Origin: Macrophomina tecta
Lineage: Eukaryota > Ascomycota > Dothideomycetes > Botryosphaeriales > Botryosphaeriaceae
Reading direction: 5' to 3'
Length of the DNA: 64,000 nt
Assembly: GCA_024180945.1 (NCBI GenBank)
Contig: JAKSGN010000020.1
Span: forward strand, 496,001-560,000
The notes beneath the pieces are model-generated. The model was not told the DNA's origin and did no database searches. It was given only the letters and a program-made list of their open reading frames with translations. A program made the position numbers and the translations under genes. Numbering within the stretch: the first letter of the stretch is position 1; every line of letters starts with the position of its first letter. Positions 1 through 9,452 of this stretch are shown here, piece by piece.

Positions 1-352
1 CTGCTCCAGAGTGTGCCTCACGTGGTTGTATACGCTTCCCAAGTGAGTGAGGAATTTTGATTTGACTTGTTTTTCTTCTACTTTTATGGTTCTTTATGGG
101 ATATTGTTGATCTATATCGTTCATGTCATATGCTTCTCAGCTAAGCAGAACTCCTTCCGTGGTATCCCGGCCTTTCTTATCCATACCCGCTTCTAGATGC
201 AAGAATAAGGAGTCCTTTCAGACGCCTGGCCATGCTCCGGAAATGCTCAACCATAACCGACTTTCTCTCCATAAAATCCTCAAGAGAGGCGTAAAAGCCG
301 AAAAGATGAGAGAGCAGCAGCGCGCATTTCCCTCTCTCCAACCACCAATTCT
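1..352. other. Window edge, no gene supported
   Basis: Only short overlapping frames without recognisable protein features are seen here. The stretch lies downstream of the LOG gene, which reads towards it, so it probably holds the 3' untranslated region and terminator of that gene. I see no repeat or RNA gene. Confidence 0.5.
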
Positions 353-1084
353 TCAGTTCTCGTCCCAGTTCAGCTTGAACCGGCCCTCCGCATTCCGATA
401 CTCCCTCAGGCACTGAATCACCTCCTCAGCCGACAGCGCCTCGACCAGAATACCCGCGTTGTTCGGCGAGATAAAGCCGCCCGTCACAGCAGTCTTGATC
501 CACTTGATCAAGCCGTCGTAGTACCCGTCGACATTGAACACAACGACGCCGCGATCATGGATCCCGAGCTGGTTCCACGTCGTCACCTCCATCAGCTCCT
601 CCATGGTGCCGTACCCGCCGCTCAGCGCGACGAACCCGCCCCCCGGCCCGCCCGCAATCACCTCCTGGGCCATCATGCTCTTGCGCGTGTGCATGTCCTT
701 GACCACCGTCGTCCGTCCGTAGATGGCCTCGTCGATGACGTTGCGCGGCCCCAGCCGCGTGCCGTCCGTCTGCGCCTGTGCAGCCGCTTCGTCGTAGTTT
801 TGCTCCAGCTTGACCAGCGCGGCTGGGATGATGCCGTGGACCGCGTCGCGCCCGGAGAGCGAGACGAGCGTGCGTGCGACTTCGCCCATCAGCCCGACCG
901 TGCCGCCGCCGTAGACGAGGCGCATGTTGTTGGCGTGCAGAGCGTGAGCGAGGGAGCGCGCCGCGGCGAGGTGTGCGGGCGAGCTGCCGTTGCTGGCGCC
1001 GCAGAAGACGCAGACGACGGGACGGGGGTCGGTGGTTGTGGTGGCGGGGGTGCCATTGATGGCAGGGCGGGAGTCGGAGGCCAT
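353..1084 (-). CDS. LOG family protein (cytokinin riboside 5'-monophosphate phosphoribohydrolase-like)
   Basis: Single-exon gene for a 243-residue protein, close to the usual 180-240 residues of the LOG / lysine-decarboxylase-like family. These Rossmann-fold enzymes cleave the N-glycosidic bond of nucleoside 5'-monophosphates, releasing a free base (cytokinins in plants). The family signature is visible: a nucleotide-binding YGGGTVGLMG near residues 58-67, MHTRKSMM near 131-138, and SGGYGTMEE near 155-163, followed by TTWNQLGIHD and NVDGYYDGL. The usual proline before the GGxGT motif is a serine here, while the GGxGTxxE core is kept. The first about 20 residues are polar and Thr-rich. The ATG at 1084 is the only good start. 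It shares an upstream region of about 0.6 kb with the divergent CLPTM1-family gene. The physiological substrate in this fungus is not known. Confidence 0.9.
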   Translation of the reverse strand: MASDSRPAINGTPATTTTDPRPVVCVFCGASNGSSPAHLAAARSLAHALHANNMRLVYGGGTVGLMGEVARTLVSLSGRDAVHGIIPAALVKLEQNYDEAAAQAQTDGTRLGPRNVIDEAIYGRTTVVKDMHTRKSMMAQEVIAGGPGGGFVALSGGYGTMEELMEVTTWNQLGIHDRGVVVFNVDGYYDGLIKWIKTAVTGGFISPNNAGILVEALSAEEVIQCLREYRNAEGRFKLNWDEN

Positions 1085-1710
1085 GATTGTTCTCGGCGAG
1101 GGGAAGGGTTGGTTGGTTGGTTGGAGGATTAAGGTTTTTGATTCGGAGGGGATTGAGTTAGGAATGGGTAGAGGATAGAGCTGTATCGGGGTGGCACGAA
1201 AGAGGGTGAGGTCGTTGGCCGGTATGATGTAGGAGAGAAATCACTGAGTCACCGATGCGGCGAGGCTCTGGAGCTGGTCGGCAAGCGAGAGCAGGATTGG
1301 GGGCTGGGGAAGCACGAGAATTATATAGAGCAGGGAAAGGGGAAACAGTGGAGGCCGTGGTTTGGTGGCCGACAAGTCATTTGATCTCTCGCACGCACGT
1401 TCACAGCATGTGTTAGTGTGCTGCGGTGCTTCCATCGTCTTTTTTGATCCGACGGAGGCGGATGCGGACCCCGCGGCGACCAGGAACGGTTTGCATCATA
1501 GCAGCACCGGCCAATGGGAGCGCGGTGTCGCCGGCGTGGGGGCCGCCGCTTCCAGAACGCCCGCCGCTCTCGCCCACCGCCTACAGCTCGCCGAGGGTCT
1601 GCGCGTCGTGGCGTGTATCGTGTCGCATTCGATTTCTCTTCCACCACCGAACTGCCTCATCTCTCCGGAGGCCTTCCACCAAGACAGCTCGAGGCGTATC
1701 TGCATCCAAG
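1085..1710. promoter_or_regulatory. Shared upstream region of divergent LOG and CLPTM1-family genes
   Basis: Non-coding stretch between two divergent starts (1084 on minus, 1711 on plus). It contains a GGTT-rich tract at about 1108-1121. No defined TATA box or operator can be assigned with confidence; frames here are GC-rich shadows. Confidence 0.4.
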
Positions 1711-3722
1711 ATGCCTGAAGAACGGAGGGAAGAGCAGCAGAGTGTGCGTTCCTTGCTGCCGCCAAGCCCATTCCAACCGTGTGCCTGAAGGCTGACAGTC
1801 CACTCCAGTTTCTGCGCACCGCCGCACAGAGCGTCGGTATCTTTCTGTTGATGCAATTCGCGGCCAAGCAATTCTTCGGTGCTGGATCCCAGCCGCAGCA
1901 GAACGCCAACGTCCCCGGCGCCAATGCCCCCGTGCCCGACTTCGCCAACAGGCCCTCCGGCCTTGCTCCAGACGCCCAGTACAATGCCATTCCGCAGACC
2001 ATTGCCCCCATGTGGCCCGAGGGCACAGATCTTGACCTCAACATTTATGTCTCGCCCTCCATGGTTGTGCCTTCGCTGAAGTCTATGCCGAAAGATTCGC
2101 TGGTTGTTGACGAGAAGGGCTTTCACTATGGCGATTTCAAAGACAAGCGGGAGATTGATACAGTCATTAAGGTTCCGAGGGAGGCTCAGGCCGGTGGCCC
2201 TCTCTGGGCTCACTTCTTCGTTGCTCAATCTGGCAAGGTGTTGGATCCGTCCGCTCCGAGCTACGACCCTTCGAAAGCCTACCATTTCGCGTATCCCTTG
2301 ACCCAGCGTCTGCCCAAGAAGAAGGTCAAGAAGACGAAGAACTTGCTTTCTGGTGGAGATGAGGATACGCAGGAGGAAGCCGAGCCCGAGTCTCAGCAGC
2401 CCGGCCAGCTGGTGAACTACTACCACCCCAACTTCACCATGTCCTTCATTCCGGACTCGGGCGTGCAGAGGTATCCTCAGCTGCACCCGGCGCTGCGTAG
2501 CTACATTCAGCTTGAAGCTACAGGTGCTCGGGATGCTTCCGGTCAGAACGGCTGGTATTATCCCATTTTGTTCGTCAACACCTTCTGGCAGCTCAAGGAC
2601 CACATGATGGAGCTGAACTCTACCACCACCGAAATTCCCTTGCACATCACGCTCAATCAGCAGAAGAACTGGCTTTTCAGCATCATCGCTAGCGTTGATG
2701 CGAACGTCAAGTCCAACCAGGCAAACGCCGCCGCCAACCCCGGACAGATGACTGCTGGTGGTTCCGGAGAGGAATTTGAAGATTTCAAGCGCATTCTCAT
2801 CGACAGTAACGCATACTTGCTCGCCACGACTGGAGTCGTTACTGTTCTTCACATGGTCTTTGAGATGCTTGCTTTTAAGAACGATGTCTCTCACTGGCGC
2901 AACAAGAAGGACAACGTTGGAACTTCAGTCCGCACCATTCTCGCGAACGTCTTCATGCAGACTGTCATCTTCCTTTACCTCATGGACAATAATGAGAACA
3001 CTTCTTGGATGATTCTTTTTGGACAAGGCATGGGTATTCTCATTGAGGCATGGAAGATCACCAAGACGGTCGACATCAAGGTCGAAGCTGCCGCACCAGG
3101 CTCATTTTTGCCCTACAAGATCGACATCAAGGACAAGCACGAGCTCTCCGACAAGGAGAAAGAAACGCAAGAGTACGACCGTATCGCCTTCAAATACCTC
3201 TACGTAGTTGCCGTCCCTCTTCTGCTCGCCTACGCGGGCTACTCGCTTGTCTACGAGACGCACAAGTCCTGGTACAGCTTCATCATTGCCACGCTTGTCG
3301 GCAGCGTCTACGCGTACGGCTTCCTGATGATGGTGCCCTCGCTGTACATTAACTACCGCCTTAAGTCGGTGGCGCACATGCCCCGCAAGGCCATGATGTA
3401 TAAGTTCTTGAACACCTTCATCGACGACCTCTTCGCTTTCACCATCAAGATGCCCACGCTGCACCGTTTGGCGACGCTGCGTGATGACGTTATCTTCTTC
3501 ATTTATCTCTACCAGAGCTGGAAATACAGGGTGGACTACACTCGTGTTAACGAGTTCGGCCAGGGTGGCGAGGAAGAGGAGGAGCTGGACAAGGTTGCCA
3601 ATAAGCCGCTTACCAGCTCGGCGGGTGGTGAGAAGAAGGCTGTGGAGCAGGTAAAGGAGGCGGAAGCAGAGGCCAAGACTACAGGTGCGGAGAAAGGAGG
3701 AAAAGGTAGAAAGAGGAAGTAG
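1711..3722 (+). CDS. CLPTM1 family transmembrane protein
   Basis: Two exons are proposed: 1711-1743 and 1791-3722, with a 47-nt phase-0 intron (GTGCGT...CTGAAG), giving 654 residues. No ATG precedes the conserved part in the long exon, whose reading only opens with a GTG, so the ATG at 1711 plus the intron is preferred. The protein matches the CLPTM1 (cleft lip and palate transmembrane protein 1) family: a hydrophobic segment near residues 25-40, a large lumenal domain containing PLWAHFFVAQSG, YWYPI-like NGWYYPILFVN and ITLNQQKNWLFS, then a cluster of membrane helices from about 350 to 530, and a charged Glu/Lys-rich tail ending in KGRKRK. Family members are ER membrane proteins linked to lipid scrambling and receptor trafficking; the role in fungi is poorly known. 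The first exon is the least certain part. Confidence 0.88.
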
Positions 3723-3815
3723 ACCAAAGTTGGTTTTCTCGTTGAAGCCAGGATTTTCTAAGGTTCGGCTCCGGTATTCCTAGTCTTCTCATACTCAGTT
3801 GCCATAAGGAAGGGC

Positions 3816-3820
3816 GTAGT
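3816..3820 (+). repeat. Target site duplication, left copy (GTAGT)
   Basis: The five bases GTAGT directly precede the 5' LTR, and the same five follow the 3' LTR at 10998-11002. A 5-bp duplication is typical of Ty3/gypsy integration and fixes the borders of the element. Confidence 0.93.
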
Positions 3821-4013
3821 TGTCAGGACAATAGGCCCTGGCATACCCTTAGGGTGCTTATACCGTGCGTTCCACGTGCTTATCACGTGCTACGCACGGG
3901 CCCCCAGTATATAACGCCACCAAGGGGTGAATCCTGCACTACTAAGGATTCGCACCTGAGAATATACGACTCTTCTGAAGGCTCCCTGCTTATAACCAGC
4001 CCACTTGCTCACA
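3821..4013 (+). repeat. 5' LTR of the intact chromovirus
   Basis: 193 bp, identical by eye to 10805-10997. It begins TG and ends CA as LTRs do. The U3 part has two CACGTG boxes inside a short inverted repeat and a TATA box; the A/T-rich and CT-rich part after it is the likely R/U5. Confidence 0.96.
3863..3914 (+). promoter_or_regulatory. U3 promoter: paired CACGTG boxes and TATA box
   Basis: CACGTG occurs at 3873-3878 and 3884-3889. The pair lies between the inverted arms CCGTGCG (3863-3869) and CGCACGG (3893-3899). TATATAA follows at 3908-3914. This order fits an RNA polymerase II promoter responding to a bHLH-type (E-box) factor. The factor is inferred, not shown. Confidence 0.6.
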
Positions 4014-4108
4014 ATCGAATCCTTCTCAATTCCTTTCGGAAAAGCAGCCGGCCTTGAAGGGCTATACACAACGATTCCGACGATCCCGACGAAAAGAACG
4101 ATTTCACG

Positions 4109-5278
4109 ATGATGGGAACAAGGGGCCAACAAAGCCGTTCGAACACTCGAGGCGAACGAACAGAAACAGGCTCATTAACCCCCGAAGGCCATCAAACGCT
4201 AATCGTCGATAGGAGCGCCCAGGGCGCTGAACGCCCAATGGGCGACGCGGCCGAACCAGGGGCGCCTGCAGCTGTCGACGAACTGCAACGCTTACGTAGC
4301 GCACCTACGGAAGGCATACCGGAAGCCGAGCTCCTGGAACGCCTTAACCGCGTTAAGGTTCTACAACAGCTGCAAGCGGCCCTTAACGGCGAACTACCTG
4401 CCGTCCCCACGCCGAACGCAGGCGAAACGCATGCGGAAAGCAGGGTGGACGATAGCGAAAAGCGACTCGACCTCCTCGTGAGGAACCCACCTCCAAAACT
4501 CGAAGGCCTTACTCAGGGCTCATACGACTTATGGACGAATGCGGTGGAGACACGTTTCGGCGTGCACCGGGCGGATAAGGACTGCCTCAGGAGGACCCTC
4601 TGGGCCACCGAAGGGCTATCTAAATACAAGACCCTCTCCCAGCACGTCCAAAGACGTCTGACAAACCAGGAGAAACCAGCACTGCTCTGGCAGGAGTTCA
4701 AGACGTTGGTGCAGGATCATATTCGTGACCCTGTCGTCCACCGCCTTGACAACGCTGTTAGTTATTATACTACGGTGATGAAGGAGGGCCAGAAGTTCAT
4801 GGAATTCTACGCCCAAATGAAGACGTACGAGGACAAATTCACGTATCGGATTCAGAACGTAGATTACCGTATCAACTGGATTTACTCTCGGCTCCTGCCA
4901 TCTATACGTACGGAGCTCGTGCGCCAGTCCTTCCTCACTAGGGTGCAGGCAGAAGAGGATTTGGTGGCTGAAATCCAACGCGTTGAGCAAACGCTGGAGG
5001 CAACGAGGCCCTATAAAAAGGGCGAGGACGGGCAGCAGTCGCAGGGGACCAAGCGCCCTTTTACCACCCCTGGCCTGGGACGCAACGGTCCCCATAAGGG
5101 TTTTGGGAATGGTAAGAAGGCCAAAGGGGACCAAAGGTCCGAAGCTTCAGCTCCCCCAAAGAACGCAGGCGATTCGCATGGGTCTAGCACCCCGAACGCA
5201 GGCGAAAAGCAGGCCAAAGGCCACGCCAACTGGGCGAACCACAAAGGTAAGCAAGGCTCGGGAAAAGGGAAGCCCTAA
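4109..5278 (+). CDS. gag: Gag polyprotein of the intact chromovirus
   Basis: A 389-residue frame starting at the first of two adjacent methionine codons, 95 bp after the 5' LTR. The central part (about residues 125-290) has the helical Gag pattern: LTQGSYDLWTNAV, tryptophan-containing helices and FMEFYAQMKTYEDKF. The tail (about 300-389) is rich in Lys, Gly, Pro and Gln, as expected of a nucleic-acid-binding end, but no CCHC zinc knuckle is visible. The frame overlaps the open pol frame by 28 nt, and pol is in the -1 frame. The tail contains three copies of an NAG-(E/D) peptide, encoded by a short DNA motif that recurs across the element. Confidence 0.88.
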   Translation: MMGTRGQQSRSNTRGERTETGSLTPEGHQTLIVDRSAQGAERPMGDAAEPGAPAAVDELQRLRSAPTEGIPEAELLERLNRVKVLQQLQAALNGELPAVPTPNAGETHAESRVDDSEKRLDLLVRNPPPKLEGLTQGSYDLWTNAVETRFGVHRADKDCLRRTLWATEGLSKYKTLSQHVQRRLTNQEKPALLWQEFKTLVQDHIRDPVVHRLDNAVSYYTTVMKEGQKFMEFYAQMKTYEDKFTYRIQNVDYRINWIYSRLLPSIRTELVRQSFLTRVQAEEDLVAEIQRVEQTLEATRPYKKGEDGQQSQGTKRPFTTPGLGRNGPHKGFGNGKKAKGDQRSEASAPPKNAGDSHGSSTPNAGEKQAKGHANWANHKGKQGSGKGKP

Positions 5279-8200
5279 TCGCTTCCCTCTCCTCCTTGCG
5301 GTTAGGGCCTCAAACGGGAGGCAGTTCAAAACGCATAGAAATCATCGCTTCGATAGAAACCCCATCCGGTCCTACCAAAATTCGAGCATTGATAGATTGT
5401 GGTTGCGACCTGAACCTCGTGTCCCTTGAATGCGTAGAGCGACTTGCCTTGCAAAATGTGCAAGCTAGTGCCAGGCCGTCTGCCCGCCTTCTTGATGACA
5501 CCACCGTTACGTTGCACGACTCTTATTATATAGGGGTCACCACGTGCGACTCGGGGGGCGCCACGCGCACCACCGAACCCCAACCTTACTGGAGTGGCTC
5601 GTTCACGGGCTACGATGCCATACTCGGCATGCCCTGGCTCGGGGCTGCCGGGCCGGTTATCGATTTTGGAAGAGGAACGTTTTACTGGAGCACAAACTCG
5701 CTGGAGCGTGTGTGTCTGGTAAGCGCCACTGAATTATTCCAGGACTTAGAACCAGGGGAGCCTATTTACTCCCTCTGGCCGTCCGACTACCAGCTCTCGC
5801 CTACGGGTGACCTGGAAAGTCAAAGGAATAACTTCGACTCTTTCGCAGCCCTCTCGCGGGCGGAAAGCATGCTAAACGCACGCGAGAAGCAGGGCGGGGG
5901 TGACCGGAATCCGGAAGGGCTCCCACCTAACCAAACTCTCTCCTACCTACGGGGGCTGCACTCCCGCATCCAAAGAGCATGCGAACCGCATGAGGAACTC
6001 GCCGGTTTAGCAGACGCACTACTAGCCAAGGTGGCTGAGGAGGTCCGCGACGAGATTCCGGATGCTTATAGGGAGTACTTGGACGTATTTTCAGACGAAC
6101 AAGCTGCTAAGCTGCCGCAACACACTGAGTTCGATCATGCTATTGATCTCGTTGTAGGTTCTGAGCCACCGTCAATGCCCCTGTATGGACTCTCCCAATC
6201 CGAACTACGGATCCTCAGGGAATACATTGACAAGGCCTTGGAACGGGGGTGGATCAGGCATAGTAAGTCGCCTGCGGGCGCGCCTGTTCTCTTTGCCCCC
6301 AAGGCAGACGGCACCATGCGGTTGTGCGTGGATTATAGGGGCCTGAATAAGGTCACGGTCAAAAATGGCTATCCTATACCACTGGTGGGCGAGCTGCTGG
6401 ACCGCCTAAGCACCGCAAAGATCTTCACCAAACTGGACCTGCGCGATGCTTATCACCGAATCCGCATAAAGGAAGGTGATGAGTGGAAAACAGCATTTAA
6501 GACGCGTTACGGGCATTACGAGTACCTAGTCATGCCATTTGGCTTAACCAACGCACCCGCAACCTTCCAGTCGTATATCCACCGAGCCCTGGGAGGCCTG
6601 GTGGACACGATTTGCGTAGTGTACTTGGATGACATACTCATATACTCAGCGGATGAGTCTCAGCACGTCGAGCACGTCAAACGTGTTCTCCACAGATTGC
6701 GTGATTGGAACCTCTACGCAAAACCGTCTAAATGTAGCTTTCACACAAAGCACGTCGAGTTCCTGGGCTTCATCGTCACCCCCCAGGGGGTTGTCATGGA
6801 CCCCGTAAGAGTCGAAGCCATCAAGGACTGGCCGGAGCCGCAAAGCTACCGTGATATTCAGGTTTTCCTAGGCTTTGCCAACTTCTACAGGCGCTTTATA
6901 TGGAATTACTCCACGGTGGTTCAACCACTGACTAGCTTGCTAAAAGAAGCAGCCCAAGATCCTAATCCGGGGGCCAAACGAGCGCCGAAAAAGGGGCCAA
7001 CCAAATGGTATAAGCCCTGGGAATGGCCCGCAGGGGCAAAGCAGGCGTTTAGCAGGCTAAAAGCATGCTTTACGCAGGCTCCTGTACTGCGGCACTATGA
7101 CCCAAATCTTCCAGTCATGCTAATCACCGACGCATCGGACTATGCCTACGGCGGCATCCTTCTCCAGCCGCTGGATGGAGAGGATAACCAGCGCCATTGG
7201 CACCCCGTTGCGTATTTCAGCCATAAGTTCGCTGGTGCTGAAATACGGTACGACACCTACGACAAGGAACTCCACGCGATCGTGCAGTGCTTCAAGCATT
7301 GGAGGCCTTACCTAGCACACGTGCAGACGCCGGTGCGGGTATTGTCTGATCATAACAACCTACGTTATTTCATGACGACCAAGAGCCTCACGGCTCGACA
7401 GGCTCGGTACGCTGAAGTCTTGGCTGAATTCGATTTTAATATCGAATATAAGCCGGGTAAGTCTAATCCAGCGGACGCCCTTTCGAGGCGTCCAGACTAC
7501 GCCCTTGGCTTTAAGGAGGGTGACAAGCGCACCTACCTTGATGCTATGTTGCCCACACTACAACGCAAACTCCAGATTCAGGGGTTGGGAGAACCCCTAC
7601 GCACCACCAAGGACCCCGGCCAAGAGCACGAGGGAAACCTGCGTACAAACGGCGGTGGTGATCACCGAACCGCCTCAGTCTGTTCCGTCACTTGTGAGGA
7701 GCACGACGAGTTCGCTTGTAAGGGCCTGGCACCTCCGGTGTGCACTCACTGCGAGGGAGCCAGCACGAGCTTGGTGCAAAGCTTCGTGCCTCGGTCTGCA
7801 GTAATGGTGGCCGCTGCAACCGAAACAGCGTTCGAAGCTACTCCTGAATCGTTAGTTGATTTTATTCGCACCGAGCAACGAAGGGACGCCTTCTGCGCAG
7901 ACGTACGAGAACAGCTTGCGAAAAGGGTGCTTTTAGCGTGCGATCAGTATGCGATCGACGAGCAAGGACTCCTACGCTATAAAGGGCGGGTATACGTGCC
8001 AAAGTGCACTCCGCTACGCGAGGAAATCCTGCTTAGGAATCATGACGATCCGAGTGGTGGCCATTACGGCATCCGCCGCACCCAGGAGGTGCTTTCTAGG
8101 AAGTACCACTGGGAAGGCATCACCGCGGACGTTAGGGAATATGTGCAAAGCTGCGATGCCTGTCAACGTAATAAGGCTCGCCGGCATAAGCCGTATGGGT

Positions 8201-9411
8201 TATTACAGCCACTGCTAGTAGCCGCTCAACCCCATAGGCACTACTCCCTTGATTTTATCACGGACTTGCCAGAATCCGTAGGGCGAGACGGTCGAGCATA
8301 TAACGCAGTTCTCGTACTCGTTGACCGTTTCACCAAATATGTACGTTACCTACCAGTTAGGAAGACGATTGATGGGGCAACGCTCGCGGACCTTATCGTA
8401 AACGACGTCTTCGTACAATTTGGGCCGCCCAACAGCCTAGTCTCGGACAGGGGCTCAACGTTCACGAGCCAGTTCTGGAGCGAATTATGCTATAATCTTA
8501 GGATTAAGCATAGACTAAGTACCTCCTTTCACCCGCAGACAGACGGCCAAACGGAGAGGCAAAATCAGGAGTTAGAGGCGTACCTGCGCCATTACACCTC
8601 CTGGAACCAGTCAGACTGGGCAAAGCTTCTCCAGTGGGCTTCACACGCCTACAACCAGAAAACCCACTCTTCCACAGGCTTCGCACCAGTTCAACTGGAT
8701 GCGGGGGTGGAACCTAACTCCTGGGACGGGGTTTGGGACAACCTTAACAGGAATCCCCCAACCGAATCGGCCGAAGCAGCCAAAAAGCACGCGGAAAGCA
8801 TGCGGAAAGCATGGGAATTGGCGGCGGAATCCCTCGGACACTCCCAGGAGCTCCAAACGAAATATTACAACCGGAACCGAACCGAAATGCATTTCGATAT
8901 TGGACAACCAGTCCTTCTCTTAGCAAGGAATATCAAAACCAAACGGCCTTGCAAGAAACTCGACAACCGTTACCTAGGGCCATTCCGAATCCTAGAGAAG
9001 ATTGGCTCCCAGGCCTACCGCTTGGACCTGCCACAATCCATGTCCCGGCTGCATACTGTTTTCAACGTTGCATTGCTGGAAGCTTATACGGCAAGGCCAG
9101 GGTTCCAACCGCCACCAGTCGAAGAAATCGACGATGGTGGACACTGGGAAGTCGAAGCCATAGTGGCCCACAAAGAAGGGCCACCAAGGCAATACCTGCT
9201 TAAATGGCTCGGCTGGCCCCATGAACACAACGAGTGGAAGCAGGAAGAGGAGCTAGACAATTGCAGAGAGCTTCTACAGGATTACCTTAAAGGAAACCCT
9301 ATTCCCTGGGACGCCCAGCCAAAACGCAAGCGAAACGCAGGCGGAACGCAGGCTATAAGCAAGCCACGGCGAGGGCGCCCCCCAGGATCAAAGAACAAGA
9401 AGAAACATTAG
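5251..9411 (+). CDS. pol: Pol polyprotein: protease, RT, RNase H, integrase, chromodomain
   Basis: The frame is open from 5251 to the stop at 9411 and has no ATG near its beginning, so it is probably made as a Gag-Pol fusion by a -1 frameshift. Residues are counted from the TTG at 5296. The protease active site reads DCG at 34-36, where DSG or DTG is usual. Reverse transcriptase has KLDLRDAYHRIRI and YLDD (443-446). RNase H has TDASDYAYGG (Asp at 612) and the SDHNNL motif. Integrase has a zinc site H916, H923, C953, C956 and the catalytic D986, D1051, E1087, with the exact D-35-E spacing. A chromodomain (about 1283-1335) contains YLLKWLGW and NEW and probably directs integration to marked chromatin. 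No stop codon or frameshift interrupts the frame, so the element may still be active. Confidence 0.95.
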   Translation, partial: ARLGKREALIASLSSLRLGPQTGGSSKRIEIIASIETPSGPTKIRALIDCGCDLNLVSLECVERLALQNVQASARPSARLLDDTTVTLHDSYYIGVTTCDSGGATRTTEPQPYWSGSFTGYDAILGMPWLGAAGPVIDFGRGTFYWSTNSLERVCLVSATELFQDLEPGEPIYSLWPSDYQLSPTGDLESQRNNFDSFAALSRAESMLNAREKQGGGDRNPEGLPPNQTLSYLRGLHSRIQRACEPHEELAGLADALLAKVAEEVRDEIPDAYREYLDVFSDEQAAKLPQHTEFDHAIDLVVGSEPPSMPLYGLSQSELRILREYIDKALERGWIRHSKSPAGAPVLFAPKADGTMRLCVDYRGLNKVTVKNGYPIPLVGELLDRLSTAKIFTKLDLRDAYHRIRIKEGDEWKTAFKTRYGHYEYLVMPFGLTNAPATFQSYIHRALGGLVDTICVVYLDDILIYSADESQHVEHVKRVLHRLRDWNLYAKPSKCSFHTKHVEFLGFIVTPQGVVMDPVRVEAIKDWPEPQSYRDIQVFLGFANFYRRFIWNYSTVVQPLTSLLKEAAQDPNPGAKRAPKKGPTKWYKPWEWPAGAKQAFSRLKACFTQAPVLRHYDPNLPVMLITDASDYAYGGILLQPLDGEDNQRHWHPVAYFSHKFAGAEIRYDTYDKELHAIVQCFKHWRPYLAHVQTPVRVLSDHNNLRYFMTTKSLTARQARYAEVLAEFDFNIEYKPGKSNPADALSRRPDYALGFKEGDKRTYLDAMLPTLQRKLQIQGLGEPLRTTKDPGQEHEGNLRTNGGGDHRTASVCSVTCEEHDEFACKGLAPPVCTHCEGASTSLVQSFVPRSAVMVAAATETAFEATPESLVDFIRTEQRRDAFCADVREQLAKRVLLACDQYAIDEQGLLRYKGRVYVPKCTPLREEILLRNHDDPSGGHYGIRRTQEVLSRKYHWEGITADVREYVQSCDACQRNKARRHKPYGLLQPLLVAAQPHRHYSLDFITDLPESVGRDGRAYNAVLVLVDRFTKYVRYLPVRKTIDGATLADLIVNDVFVQFGPPNSLVSDRGSTFTSQFWSELCYNLRIKHRLSTSFHPQTDGQTERQNQELEAYLRHYTSWNQSDWAKLLQWASHAYNQKTHSSTGFAPVQLDAGVEPNSWDGVWDNLNRNPPTESAEAAKKHAESMRKAWELAAESLGHSQELQTKYYNRNRTEMHFDIGQPVLLLARNIKTKRPCKKLDNRYLGPFRILEKIGSQAYRLDLPQSMSRLHTVFNVALLEAYTARPGFQPPPVEEIDDGGHWEVEAIVAHKEGPPRQYLLKWLGWPHEHNEWKQEEELDNCRELLQDYLKGNPIPWDAQPKRKRNAGGTQAISKPRRGRPPGSKNKKKH
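5260..5266 (+). promoter_or_regulatory. Candidate -1 ribosomal frameshift heptamer GGGAAAA
   Basis: In the gag frame the sequence reads G GGA AAA, the X-XXY-YYZ form of a -1 slippery site, nine bases before the gag stop codon (5276-5278). Slipping back one base enters the pol frame, which is open from 5251. A downstream stimulatory structure was not worked out. Confidence 0.6.
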
Positions 9412-9452
9412 GGGAAATGCTTGATTCATGAAGAAGGGCCCCAAAGGAGCAT

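Noticed and set aside
557..1132. Long plus-strand frame opposite the LOG gene
   Set aside because: It is an antisense shadow of a clear LOG gene, rich in Arg and Asp, with no domain.
1581..2894. 437-codon minus-strand frame across CLPTM1
   Set aside because: Shadow of the plus-strand CLPTM1 gene, which carries the recognisable domain.
4014..4040. Possible primer binding site next to the 5' LTR
   Set aside because: It does not begin with TGG and no tRNA 3' end could be matched by eye; left unassigned.
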